Position numbers and translations under genes: made by a program. Source: Cycas panzhihuaensis (Eukaryota > Cycadophyta). From it: 64,000 bases of DNA. The first letter of the stretch is position 1. Each line of letters opens with the position of its first letter. The notes below the pieces were generated by a model, which was not told the origin of the DNA, did not search any database, and saw only the letters and a program-made list of their open reading frames with translations. This document shows positions 44,571 through 56,097 of this stretch, one piece after another. The DNA lies in the NCBI GenBank assembly GCA_023213395.1, contig CM041465.1, forward strand, positions 44,647,741-44,711,740, read 5' to 3'.

Positions 44571-45459
44571 TAATGTTTTGGTATACTTAGTCTTGCTTGA
44601 TGATGATGTGCCTTCTATCTTTAATCTTCAAAGTTTACACTCCTTGGCCCATGTATTATCATTTCTCAACTTGATTTGGCTATTCCCTTGTTCAAAGTCT
44701 TCTTTGGTGGCATTGGAAGGATCCCTAACTATTGAGGGTTTAGTTAGAACCCATCAAAATGGTAGTAGCTAGGGTCCTTTCTATTTTGATTGGAATATTC
44801 TAATTCAAAAAAGAATGTTCTTTTTTAAATTGAAAATGAGAAACTATAAAATATAGTATAGAAGGGCTTTTTAAAGTTTGTTTTGATGAAAAAAGTGAAC
44901 AAGGAGAAAAATCACATAGCCAAGGAACTACATCTGTCACTTAAAAATTTGCTTATAACCCATCGAGTAATTTCTTTTCCTTTCCATTGGGTTCTTGTGT
45001 GAAATAGAATAATTGAATCCATGACTTTTGATGAAGAACTTTATTATTTTAGCCTCAACATTTGGGCAATGATATTTACCATTAATATTTAATATTTGAT
45101 GTTTGCATCGAGATTTATGCCGAAAAGCATTTGATCCTTGATGTTGCCATTAACCTAGGTCGCCACTATTCTTTTGCTTGCATGTTGATTTGGGCATTGG
45201 CATATTTCACTCCTATTTGCTTTTACCATAGACTGCCACCATGCTTGAATGAGGAAGGTCTCAGGTATCACATTCTAAGGAAGATGAGGCCATTATTGAC
45301 CCCTAGCATGTGATTATTCAAGAGTTAAGGGATCACTAGATTGCCATGATGCAAAATCAAACAATTATGATGTAAAATCATACTATTATAATGTAGAACA
45401 TGATGGACATATTCAGCAATATGATGGCCTAATAGCTTTAGGCTTCATGGTTCGTAGCA
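44571..45459. other. No recognised gene
   Basis: AT-rich with short ORFs only. The 5' LTR of gypsy E would be expected here on the minus strand, but no repeat partner was seen. Confidence 0.35.
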
Positions 45460-45895
45460 TCCTCTCTGAACACATCATTCAAGATTGATAATAAGATCTC
45501 TATTGAGAAATTTGATGGCTTCATTAATGTGAAAGCTCTAGATAGTTGAATATGAAATCTAGAGGCCTCTTTTAAAACACAACAATTGACAAAACAAGAA
45601 CAAATTGTATTGGCAAAGATACATATGGGAAGCCAAACTCTCACTTGTAGGCAATTGTATAGGTTGATTATTGCAAAACAACTGCTTGTCACTGCATGGA
45701 GTCAAATTGCAATGGTAAGAAGAGAATGATTTTACCCTCTCGATTACAAGAATGAATTAATCCAAACATGGATCTAGCTACACATGCTACTAGGGTAAAC
45801 GATACAACAATATATCGATACTTTTCATAAGTTGTCAATCATGCTAGAGATCATTGATTTTGATCAATATATGCAAAGGAAAATCAAGCTTAAGA
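45460..45895 (+). pseudogene. Gypsy gag fragment
   Basis: ISIEKFDGFINVKALDS, ASFKTQQLTKQEQIVLAKI, FYPLDYKNELIQTWI and QQYIDTFHKLSIMLEI fit the gag pattern seen in gypsy A (HFYPLGYLDNLAKQWL, QYIGEFLKL). Stops are present. The gypsy D LTR begins directly after it, so D probably inserted into this older element. Confidence 0.65.
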
Positions 45896-45905
45896 GTGCA
45901 AATTA

Positions 45906-46062
45906 GAGTGCAATCTAAAGTACGGCCAGGGAACAGGATTGCAACCTAGAGTACAACCGAGGACCAGGATTGCAACCTAGAGTACAACTAAGGACCAGGA
46001 TTGTAACCCAAAAGTATAACCAAGGACTAAGATTGCAACTAAAAGCATAATTGAGACCCCAA
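45906..46062 (+). repeat. 31-bp tandem repeats in the D LTR
   Basis: Units start at about 45906, 45937, 45968, 45999 and 46031, with the core GATTGCAACCTAGAGTACAA and GGACCAG between. Two units are nearly identical. They lie upstream of the TATA box. Confidence 0.85.
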
Positions 46063-46152
46063 CCAACTAATGGATTGTAATTGTAATTAGTTTGTATGGA
46101 CTAACAAGATGGTTAGTTAAGTTTTGTTGTAATAGAACGTAGTTATTATCAT

Positions 46153-46160
46153 TATATAAA
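46153..46160 (+). promoter_or_regulatory. Candidate TATA box of the D LTR
   Basis: TATATAAA lies about 90 bp after the tandem repeats. The F LTR has TATATAAG at the equivalent place. Confidence 0.5.
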
Positions 46161-46444
46161 ATGTATTCTTGTTGAACGAGGATATCATCTAGGTTTAGGC
46201 TTTCTAATCTTCTTCTTCTTCTTTGTAACAACAAGCAACCAACTTCTCTTTTTGTAGCAGATTCTTCATTTTGTATTGCCTTTGGGTTTGCATCTGGTGA
46301 AGAGAGGACTAGATGTAGTTCTCTCTTTTATGTATAAAGGAGCAATTGGTTTGCATCCCAGTTGACATATATATTCTTAAGTGCTTTGTGTTCTGATATA
46401 TGCTTTCTTGAATAATGCACATAGTTAGATAGAGGAACACACAT

Positions 46445-46457
46445 TGGTTTCGTTGCC
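46445..46457 (+). other. Gypsy D primer-binding site, tRNA-Asp type
   Basis: TGGTTTCGTTGCC matches 10 of 13 bases of TGGCGCCGTTGCC, the site used by many plant Athila/Tat gypsy elements, and differs from the tRNA-Met sites elsewhere in the window. Confidence 0.55.
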
Positions 46458-46619
46458 TCACTTGAACTTGAGAGGAAGATGCTAGTAGAAGATGGACAAA
46501 AGTAATTAGAAAAGACAGTGTCTTTTCCATGCCACCAAGAAATGATTCTGAAAGAAAGAAAAATATGCACCAAGAGCGTAGCGATCACTGGGTGAGCGAG
46601 AGGATACAAGGAGGCACAT

Positions 46620-48720
46620 GTAGACCGAAATTTTTTGTCACAACAAGAAGATAAGTGAAGAGCAGACCACCTGCGGAATCAGTAGTAGAAAAGAAATCAA
46701 TTCCAAAAGTTAAAGAGAAAGATAATAAGTTTACGGAGCTAGAAGTCTTAGAGCAAGAAACCCTAGTTCAAGAAGTGGGAACTTAGATGGGGATAGGAAC
46801 AGAAATCCTATAAAAGAATCAACGGTGTGCATTGGAGCAAGGCCCTGCAAATGAAGTTAGTCTATAATCAACATCTTCAAGCATAGAGATGTCACAAAAT
46901 TAAACCATATCAGGAAGCGAGAGTATTTCCACAATCATAGAGAATTATAGTACTTCTAGTGGAAGTGGGGTCATCCCATTGTTGAGGAGCAATCTCTTTT
47001 CACTTAGCACAAAAATCCTTTGTATGTCGAAATGGGGGAAAGATTCATTGGATCAACTTTGTTTGACCCATTCATCCCACAAGGAGATGGAAGCCCTTGT
47101 TAGGTAGGAAGCACACTCAGGAATTCTCTAATGGGAGGAAGTAGTAATCAACCACTAACAGGGAATGCCATGAATTCTGAAGGACACAGTCCATTGCAGT
47201 TAGGAGGAATGACAACATATCTATTGATGGGGGGAGGTGGTAGTTGACCACCAATAGGCAGTGCAGGGATCCCTGGAATTGCTGCAAGAGGAGGCAATGT
47301 ACCATCGCTAGGAGGTTTAACAACCAATCCAATTCCAACAAGTAGAGTACAACCCATAGCTTTCTATGTAATCATATAGAATGATGTTGCTTTTGCAAAC
47401 TTGCAATTTGATGGATTAGGAGACAGAGGGGACCATTTGGCATTGTTCTCGAACATGCTAAAAATAAAAATTATCCATGATGCTAATGAGATAAAGGTAA
47501 AGTTCTTTTCAATCATGCGAGGAGTTGCTATAATGTGGTATCAATATGTTTCCACATGAAATCCAACATGGGAGCAATTACAAGTTTATCTTTTGGACTG
47601 ATTCCAGAAGTTACGAGATCCCAAGGCAATCTTTTAGGCATTAGAAGAGATTCATCAACTTCTAGGGGAATCGATAAGTGATTTTGATGGATGCATGAGA
47701 ATCATTATGAATAAGATGGATTCAACAACTCCAATCAATCTTATGTTAGCTTTGAAATATTTTGTCCAAGGACCGATTCCCAGTTGAGGGAAAAGGTAAC
47801 ATTGCATCCAATGAATAGTTATGAGCAAGTGCGGGAGTCGGTGCTAAAATTTAAGAATTAGATGAAGACAACATACCTGCAACTAGTAATGTAGATGGGG
47901 TTGAATTTCCAGTTTGGACTTGCTTTTCAACAAGCACCACAAGGTGAAATCAATTTGTAGCAACCCACATCAAACTTCTAGCAAGGAGTAAATTTTCAAA
48001 TGGGGCCCAATCCTCAACAAGGATTGCAGTTGTCACAAATGGGATTTAATCCCTAACATACTTTACAAATGGGATTAAACTCAGAGTTAGAAGTGCTGAA
48101 AAGAGAAGTTGAAGCTTTGAAACAACCACCACCTATTTTAATACCAATGGGAATGCAACAAAACTAAGAGATTGAGCGTTTGCGCATAGAATTGGCACAC
48201 CTGCGCTTAGAGAAACCTCGGGAGAATGTATGGTGTTCCCCACCTTGCAATTAACAAGGCCAAATTCAAAACGAGCATCCAAAAGCACCAATGGGAGTAA
48301 TCATAGCACATGGGAGTGTTATTTTCGACTATCACTTAGAGGACATGGACATGGACCCAAGATTAGAGATTCCTTCTATAAAAAAAAGGATCAAAGTTGA
48401 TTAAAGCAATACAAAGGGAAGACAAAACACATTTAATGTCATTTATGCCAGTGATGGGGGCATTATTGATCGGAGTGTCCATTGGAGAAAAGAGGAGGAG
48501 AATATGTTTGTGAAAAATGTGGACCATTTGATCATGAATGGAGAAATTGTTCAAAAAATTGTAATGCTCAAGTACAAACTTCTAATTTAGTGACAAAAAA
48601 TCCAAATAAAAAAAAGTTTTCGTACTTGCAAACACGAAGTGAGAAAGTCTTAACAAATCTTGTAGCAGGGAATTTTCCAGAACCTATTGTTGAAAAAAAG
48701 AGATACTAGGAGGTGGTTAG
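46620..48720 (+). pseudogene. Gypsy D gag
   Basis: A Lys/Glu/Ser-rich N-terminus and a Gly-rich part near 47140-47330 lead to the core: FDGLGDRGDHLALFSNML, KVKFFSIMRGVAIMWYQYV, IHQLLGESISDFDGCMR and LALKYFVQGPIP. The zinc knuckle CEKCGPFDHEWRNC lies at about 48510-48555. The open piece 48482-48709 encodes it. Stops are numerous. Confidence 0.8.
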
Positions 48721-48841
48721 AGCTTTGCAAGATGCAATGAACTAGGTACAACATGAAGAGATACAACAAGCTAACTGATTCAAAGGACAAGCATACAAAA
48801 TGAGTCCAACTTTTTAAGAAGTTCAACAACAAGGAGAGACC

Positions 48842-49399
48842 ATGAAAGAAGGATTGAATCCTTGGCAAAGATTACAACTGGTAAGGAACTTGCTCATAGA
48901 ATTGGGAGTTACCATCCTAATTGCTATAGTTTTTAAGTGGTGGAAGGCTAGGTATTTTCATCAAATTGTTCTAGACCAGATTGAAAAACCAATGTTGAGT
49001 GATTTGAAGACAGATGTCGTGGATCCTCAAGTTCCAATGGCCATTCTTGGAACAACCATCTGCAAAACTATTGTAGATGGTGGATCGAGAGTAAATGTTC
49101 TGCCAAAGTCCTCATGGATATCATTGGGAAGGCTAGAAGTGGTTAGCCCAGACTATTCCATCAGGTTAGTGAATCAATTGCAGGTCAGACCAATGGGGAT
49201 GTTGATGAATGTGCTAGTCACTGTGGCAGGAATAATTGTTTTATTGGACTTCGCTATGGTTCAAATGCAAAATCACAAGATCTATCCAACATTACTTGGG
49301 AGAGTCTGGTTGCTAGCCACCAAAGCAATCCAGGATTGGGGGAGGTTCACATTTACTCTCTCAGTAAAAGGACAAGTAGTGACCTTGCCTGTGTTTTGA
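48842..49399 (+). pseudogene. Gypsy D protease
   Basis: A 185-codon open frame includes CKTIVDGGSRVNVLPKSSW, IRLVNQLQVRPMGML and KIYPTLLGRVWLLATKA. The DGGS active-site form and LLGR.WL are typical of a plant gypsy retropepsin. A +1 frameshift at its end leads into the linker. Confidence 0.82.
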
Positions 49400-50560
49400 T
49401 GAATCCAATATTGAGAGGATTAAGGACAAAGATAAGGGCTCTTCACCCACGGTGGAAACTAGATCAATTGTAAATCCCTGTTAAGAAAAGGCATATTAAG
49501 TCCAAGCTACACCATGATCAATGCTTAGTGATCTATCTTCAACATATATGTTAAATTGGTTGCAGAATGCCTGGGAGGAAATCAAACCAATAAATAGCTA
49601 TCATTTGGAACTATGTCTAGATTCATCTTTAGAGGAGGATGAGATAGATTGTGCCATAAATCAAGAAGAACAATAGTTAGAAATCTACCTTGCAAAGTTA
49701 TTCAAAGACTGATCAAGTGGGAACAAGTTGAAAGCAAGGTTAGCAAACCCAAAAATAGTATAGCAATTACAAATCATTCAAGGTAATCACAAACTATTCA
49801 TTGAAGTTCTTGAAAAATTGTCACAATTTTGGGGGCAAAAGAATGTTGCAACAAACCATTTAAAACAATGTGTAAAATGTTTGAAGAATAATGAATGGCA
49901 AGAAAAATTTTGGGTGTACCTCTTTCCGTTGTCTTCGATTGGGTAGCCATTTGCTTTGTATAGTGCACATTATACTCAATTGGAAAATTGGACTTTGATG
50001 GAAAATAGACTTAAGATTAGATTCTAGCATGAAGATCATGAACTCCCAAAGTTTTGTAATGGTAATAACCTAGGGCAATGCATTTTGAATTGTAAAAATG
50101 TTTGGGAAGGGAAAAACATCCCACAACAGGAATGGACTCATCATTGGGCCATTGCCTTTGTGGATGTTAGTTATAGTTTCTATCACCATTGTGAGAGATT
50201 ATAGATAGTAGATTGGAATCAATTAACAAAAGAATTCAGTAATACTTTTTTTATCATAGTCCAAATTCTCGAGCACAAACAATTCTTTCTGCATTAAGAA
50301 GAAAGGCAACAACTCAAACAATTGGATGTTTCCACATAGAGTCCATTGAAGAAGAGGGTTAGAGACCGGATTTAAAATCTTTTTTAGACAAAGATAGCAA
50401 GGAGAATTTGCAGAGTTTCCCCCACCACATATTCTATTATAGAATATGGGGATAGGAAGATAAACTAGACACTAGCTTGTGAATTACAAACAGATGGGAA
50501 GGTGGTCCAAGGAAATGAATTAAAATTGCAGAAAATTAACATTGTAATAGAAGTCTAACC
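49400..50560 (+). pseudogene. Gypsy D protease-RT linker, Trp-rich, unrecognised
   Basis: About 380 residues between protease and RT with readable, compositionally protein-like segments: HLELCLDSSLEEDEIDCAIN, LIEVLEKLSQ-like IEVLEKLSQFWGQKN, EKFWVYLFPLSSIG, YTQLENWTLMENRLKIRF, EWTHHWAIAFVDVSYSFYHH and WNQLTKEFSNT. I do not recognise a family. Several TAG stops sit where Trp or Gln would fit. Confidence 0.55.
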
Positions 50561-50569
50561 CAAGTATAT

Positions 50570-51840
50570 GACCATGGGTGATTATTGGGATGAAGAGACT
50601 GTGAATCAAACAACAATGCTTTTCATTGAATACAAAGATGTGTTTGCATGGTCCTACAAGGATCTTAAGGGAATCCCACTAGAATTGGGAGAACACAAGA
50701 TTGAGCTGATCAATGAGGCAAAGCGAGTTACACAATGCCCCTATTGAATGAATCCAAAATATAAAGATAGGGTCAAGGTAGAACTTGATAGGTTGTTGAA
50801 AGCCTAATACATCTTCGAGGTCGAGAACAACGAATGGGTGAACCCAGCCATAGAAGTTCCCAAGAAAAACAAGAAGTTATGAGTTTGTGTGGATTATAAA
50901 GCCTTGAACAAGGCAACAAAGTGGGATCCATTCCCTATTCCATTAACCAAAGATGTTTTGGAAAAGGTAGCAGTCGATGGAGTCTTTTCATTCATTAACA
51001 GATTAAGTGGATACAATCAAGTGAGAATTGCTCTCGAAGATTAATTGAAGACAACCTTTGTCACGGAATGGGGCACATATGCCTACCGTGTCTTGTCTTT
51101 TGGCTTGATGAACACACCAACTACCTTCCAAAGGGTAATTTTGAATATTTCTCGAGTAGCCTTAAGAAAAATGATTGAAGTTTGCTTGGATGACTATACC
51201 CTATATACTCTTTTAGATGATCATTTGAGCAATTTGAGATTAATGTTGGAGATCTGTAGGAAAAGCAATTTGTGTTTGAATCCAAACAAATGTACTTTTA
51301 TCGTACCCTTTGGTTCATTGTTAGAACCTGTGGTCACCAAACAGGGATTGCTGATAGATCCAACAAAAGTTGCAGCCATTTGGATTTTTTCGATACCAAA
51401 GATTGTAAAGAATCTTGAAAGTTTCCTGGGTATGATTGGTTAGTATAAAAAATTTACTAATGACTATGCTCAAATTGCAAATCCTTTGGAGTCTTTGCTG
51501 AAGAAAAAAACATGACAATGGACATTGAAGCATCATTTGACTTTTGATATGTTAAAAAAGAAGATCGCTCAATCACCAATATTGAGGTTCCCATATTGAG
51601 AAAAACCATTCCACGTCTATGTGGATGCATCATTGCATGCCATCAAATGTGTGTTAACCTAGCCAGGAGATCACAATGTTGATCTTCTAGTGTATTTTGC
51701 AAGCCAAAAACTCACAAAGGATGAGCAAAATTATTGTATTACGGGAAGAGAAGGGTTGGGGATGGTGTATGCCCTAGAAATTTAGGCATTATTTGTTTAC
51801 AAATTTGTGCATCTTTTTTGTATACCATCAAACCTTACAA
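50570..51840 (+). pseudogene. Gypsy D reverse transcriptase and RNase H
   Basis: RT: FIEYKDVFAWSYKDLKGIPL, VCVDYKALNKATKWDPFPIP, FSFINRLSGYNQVRIALED and TEWGTYAYRVLSFGLMNTP. The active site IEVCLDDYTLYT keeps both Asp. Then CTFIVPFGSLLEPVVTKQGL and LESFLGMIG. RNase H: KPFHVYVDASLHAIKCVLT and LLVYFASQKLTKDEQNY. Stops at 51042, 51441 and others. 'DVFAWSY.DLKGI' is typical of Tat/Athila-type gypsy RT. Confidence 0.9.
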
Positions 51841-52239
51841 TATTTGATTAACAAACCAATATTGTAGGGTCAGATTAATTGATGGTTGATGTTGTTTCAG
51901 GAGTTCACCTTCAAAATTATCATGAAAAAAACGGAGAAATATATCACTCCAGATCAGTTATCTTGTGCATTGGAAGTAATGACAAGAATACTAGATGACT
52001 TTCTAGATAACAAACTATTTGCGATTGAGGTAGTACCAACCTGCTATGAAGGGATTGCAGAATATCTCACAACAGTTAAAACACCTATAAGGCTAGAACA
52101 AGCAGAACATTGAACCTTAGTAAGAAAAGCTTTTCCCTTTCAGTTGGTTCATGGTATGCTTTACAAATTAGGACCTGACGAAGTCTTGCATCGTTGTGTC
52201 CTAGAACATGAAGTAGAATGAATACTAAGGGAAGCTCAT

Positions 52240-53160
52240 GAAGGGCCTGCAACAAAACACGAGCGTACAATTATTGAATGGAAAATCCTATTGGCAGGAT
52301 TATGGTGGCCTGCCTTGTTTGAGGATGCTGATAAATGGATTAAATTGTGTGATGTTTGTCAAAGAGTAGGGAGACCCTTGAAGCAGCACTTTATGCCCCT
52401 TCAGCCGATATTAGCCCAAGCTCCATTTGAAATATGGGGATTGGATTTTATGGATTTTAGCGGTCCAATCAGCCTACCAACATGGCACACTAATGTAAGA
52501 TATATATTAGTGGCTACAGATTTCATGAAAAAGTGGATAGAGGCCAAACCAATAAGGTGTTGTGATGCACAGAGCACGACCCATTTTTTTTACGAAGTCA
52601 TATTTGTTTGTTTTGATTGTTCATTAGAGATTGTCTCTAACCAAGGGAGCAATTTTTTAAATCATATAATCAAACATTTAACTTTCGAATTTTTGACTCA
52701 GCATAATAAATCTTTGCCGTATTATCCAAGGGCAAATGAGCAAGTGGAAAGCACCAACAAGATCTTGAAGATTGCCTTGACCAAAATCTGTAATACTAAT
52801 AATACAGATTAGGTTGAAGGACTACATTCGGTCCTATGGATAGATTGAACAACACAAAATGACCCCATAAATAGACACCATTTTAGTTGGTTTATGGGAT
52901 AGAGGCCATGGTTCCTTTGGAGTTCCAAGCGAAGAGCATAAGAGTGACAAATCAATTGTAAATGGAGGAATGAGAATCACGAGACCAACGACTTTTGGAT
53001 TTAATGAAGTTAGATGAACAACGAGCTAAAGCTTTGTGGGAGATAAAGTCAGAGAAAGCCTGGAGCAAAGCATGGCCTGATCGACATTTTAAGCAACCAT
53101 AGTACCAGGTAGATGATTTAGTACTCTTGTACGACAATAAATTTTGAATGAAACCAAGCA
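52240..53160 (+). pseudogene. Gypsy D integrase, first part
   Basis: Zinc region: AGLWWPALFEDADKWIKLCD and VCQRVG. Core: FEIWGLDFMDFSGPI (Asp), LEIVSNQGSNFLNH, where the second catalytic Asp is Asn, and ANEQVESTNKILKIAL (Glu). After a stop at 52810 the C-terminal part runs in broken frames to KPSK, where G2 is inserted. Confidence 0.88.
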
Positions 53161-53165
53161 AGATG

Positions 53166-53570
53166 TGTTAGATTTTAACATGGAAAGCATTCAACTCTAA
53201 CATCAATCAACAATATCAATGAACAAAGCATAACTTGTATTAACTCAATATAAGCATATTACATCAGAACATCAATGCACCATAGACTCAACATGAGTCT
53301 CCATGATGACTTTATTACATACTCTACCTCAACCACCTTTATATACAACATAGGTGGGAGAACATACAAGAGATGGGATGTATGTGGGACAAATGCCTCT
53401 AACCTAGCCAATGATATTTTATCAACTAACTAAGCAATGACCTTTTAACTTCCTACATAACATTATTATAATGTATGACCCTTAGACTCTAATACTTAGG
53501 ACTATGACTCTATTGACTCTAAGACACACTTTACATAGAACACATATATTTTAAACATTATATTCTAACA
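53166..53570 (-). repeat. G2 3' LTR
   Basis: On the + strand it runs from TGTTAGATTTTAACATGG to ATTATATTCTAACA. It shows distant similarity to the G1 LTR (GTGGGAC..., CCTCTAAC, CAATGAC blocks). Confidence 0.94.
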
Positions 53571-53580
53571 CCTCCCCTTA
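53571..53580 (-). other. G2 polypurine tract
   Basis: CCTCCCCTTA on the + strand, identical to G1's tract. Confidence 0.85.
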
Positions 53581-53953
53581 ATGTTTAATGTTGAGACTAT
53601 AGGAAAACTAAGGACAACATGACACCTAGTGCTAAGGACTGACACAAACTACACATAAGACTTGACTTAAAGAGTTGTTTGACTTTCCAATACCCGAGTC
53701 TTGGAACTTTTTTGAAGATGATGTCATAAGCTTTGTCTTCAACTGAAATGCTGCAAAATCTATATGTTGTGTCTGTTATGTCACCTCCTGTTTCCTGTTT
53801 GATGACTCTTCCTGTGTATTATAACTATAGGTATGGTCTTCTTTGAATTTTGTTTCCTGGATCAAGTATGATGACATATGATCTCAGTTCCATGAGGAGA
53901 ATGGACTCCTTGTTGTTTGTCTCCAAGTATGCTAGGATGATCAACTTCTCGAG

Positions 53954-55150
53954 TCAATGAACACTTCCTTGAAAGGAAAGGAGGAACAATGATTCCTTTC
54001 CTAACTCCACCTGTGCAGGTACATGTCCAGAACCAACAAGATACTTTGTTCTCTCTATATCATCCAAGAATTTTTTTGTGCCAAATGCGATGAGAATTTC
54101 CATTATGACTACATGCACATGTGTCCCGGTTATGGTTACATAAAGATAGAACTTCACTTTGACATAATTGAATTTCATAGTTAGGTGGCCTACCAAAACC
54201 ATACAATGATCTTGGTGGACAAGATTTTGATCAAATGATATTCTAGCTATGTTCTTTCTTCCTTTGAATGAATCTTCTAGAGTTTTTGCAGGGTATGCTA
54301 TCACAATTTGGATTCTTTCAAAGATGAAAATAGAAAATGCAACTAAGTTGAATGTAATCATAGAGAGTCTCATGCATGTGCAAATAATCGTATACCCTAA
54401 AATCATTTGAACCCTGGCAACAAATCTATCAACACAAATTAAGGTAATGTTGCCTATACTTTCTACCAAGGTACTTGTGTCTCCATGGTGTACCACCTGT
54501 AAAAGTTGATCACTTTCGGATCTTTTAACCTCCATTCCAAATGTAGAGTTTCCTGTCAATTTGATGAGTCTCAAAGCATTTGGTGAAATCATGTCTTTAG
54601 ATTACAAATAGTGTTCAACTGTCTTATTTTCAGAAATGGGTTCATGCAATTCTTTATCTCTTTTATGAGTGACATATGAATTTATATGAGAACTGGTCTT
54701 ACCTGAATCAATTTGTTTTTCCCTTTTCACTTTTCTCTTCGGCTTCTTTTTCTAGTTCTTTGTCTTCTTGATAGCCTTCTGCACTTCTTCAAGACCTTTT
54801 TCATACACTTCCCTCAATAAGTTTCATGCCTCTTTAGCTGAGTCAGTGTTCTGAAGTGTATGGATAAGAAAATGGTATGAAGGAGGGAGGTTATCTTTGT
54901 CGAAAGCTGCAAGCATCACATCAGTAGCTACTCTGTTCTTTCTCCTAAAACTTTCCTCCCCTTCTTCATTAATCGCTGAAGTGCCATCAAGAACAATTTT
55001 CCATAACCCTTTAGCTCTAAATATGCATTCCATTTTAATTGCCTAAACATGGAAATTTATTCCCATATATTTAGGTAAAGGGAAAGGAAGATCTATCAAC
55101 CAGTATTCTTTTTTTTCTGATACAAGGACAGTAATATTTTTCAACTCCAT
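53954..55150 (-). pseudogene. G2 gag
   Basis: The ATG at 55150 begins MELKNITVLVSEKKEYWLID, then LPFPLPKYMGINFHV, IFRAKGLWKIVLDGTSAINE, DVMLAAFDKDNLPPSYHFLI and NLLREVYEKGLEEVQKAIKK, the copia gag N-terminus. The C-terminal 212 codons (54592-53954) are open but without a zinc knuckle. Stops occur around 55040, 54820 and 54740. Confidence 0.8.
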
Positions 55151-55860
55151 GATGTGAGAGAGAGTTGATTACAAACACACTATTCATAATTAACTTCAAC
55201 CTAAAATAAATCCGTTAAATTAGTAAAAGAATGTTTTAAATCACATGGCCAGGTTAAAGCCACTTAACAAGGTTTGCTTCCTTTCCTGCAACTCAAATAT
55301 CTCTACCAAATAACTTATCCTTCTTGCCCTACTGTGAATGAGTTGACGCTGATAACTTTAATCCAAAGTTTACCCTTACTTGCCCATTAATTTTTTTACA
55401 TGCAGAAATGTAATCACTTTATATCACCATCGAGACTTTACTTTATCACCAACAAAAGAATCATATTAATCTTGAAGGAATACTCATAAAAGTCTTTTGA
55501 TGGAATAACACCAAAGGGCAATAATCTTTAAAATGAGAAGTTATAAAAGGTTAAATTGATATATCAAATATCAATACTCTAACATACGAATCGTGCCTCA
55601 ATATCTTAATTGTGATTAAAGGGGCGAGATTACCTTGATAATTTCGTTGCGGAACCAACGATTCGAATGTAATTTAATTAAATTCCAAATTTGAGTAAAT
55701 ACAAAGGGGCGTTCATGCCAGAACCCTAAGTGAGGTGGCGGCAAGAATTTTGATTGGTTTGCAGGTCGAATTAATCTTCAGGATTGATAGATTGCAAGAT
55801 GCTCTTCCTTGATATCAATCTTGTCGAATATATGTAGATCTTCAGTTCTCAATTCGTGGT
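55151..55860 (-). other. G2 leader between gag and captured fragments
   Basis: AT-rich, no recognised coding sequence. It contains AGATCTTCAG near 55838, also found in G1's leader. Confidence 0.4.
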
Positions 55861-56082
55861 CTGCGGCTCTGACTTGTTCATCCCTTCGATGGCATCTCTC
55901 ATGGACTGCTCATCACTGTAGGTTACAAATCCAAATCCATGGGATCTACCATTCTCTCGATCAAATACGATCTTGGATTCTAGAACTTCTCCAAAAGCCC
56001 TGAAAGCCTGTTCCAGACTTCTGTTGTCGGTGGCCCATGCAAGCCTGCCAATGAAACATCAATACTCAACTTCGACTGAAGC
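55861..56082 (-). pseudogene. Captured RRM of a plant glycine-rich RNA-binding protein
   Basis: The minus strand reads ASVEVEY, a TGA, CFIGRLAWATDNRSLEQAF, RAFGEVLESKIVFD, RENGRSHGFGFVT, YSDEQSMRDAIEGMNKSEPQ. This is the N-terminal RRM of GRP7-type proteins (EYRCFVGGLAWATDDRALE...; RNP2 CFVGGL, RNP1 RGFGFVT), nuclear RNA-binding regulators of splicing. The TGA stands where the family has Arg, as expected from CGA to TGA. It begins close to the family's start codon, stops after DAIEGMN, and lacks the Gly-rich tail. No intron interrupts the RRM. Confidence 0.88.
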
Positions 56083-56097
56083 AGGATAGAAACAAAG

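Larger units (their letters stand above)
45897..46443 (+). repeat. Gypsy D 5' LTR (approximate start)
   Basis: It starts about TGCAAATTAG, where the gag fragment ends, and ends at CACACA just before the primer site. It contains 31-bp tandem repeats, a TATA box, and blocks shared with 20684-21407. The matching 3' LTR was not found. Confidence 0.6.

Noticed and set aside
47117-47357. Pro/Leu-rich minus ORFs
   Set aside because: Antisense of the Gly-rich gag region of gypsy D; composition explains the open frame.
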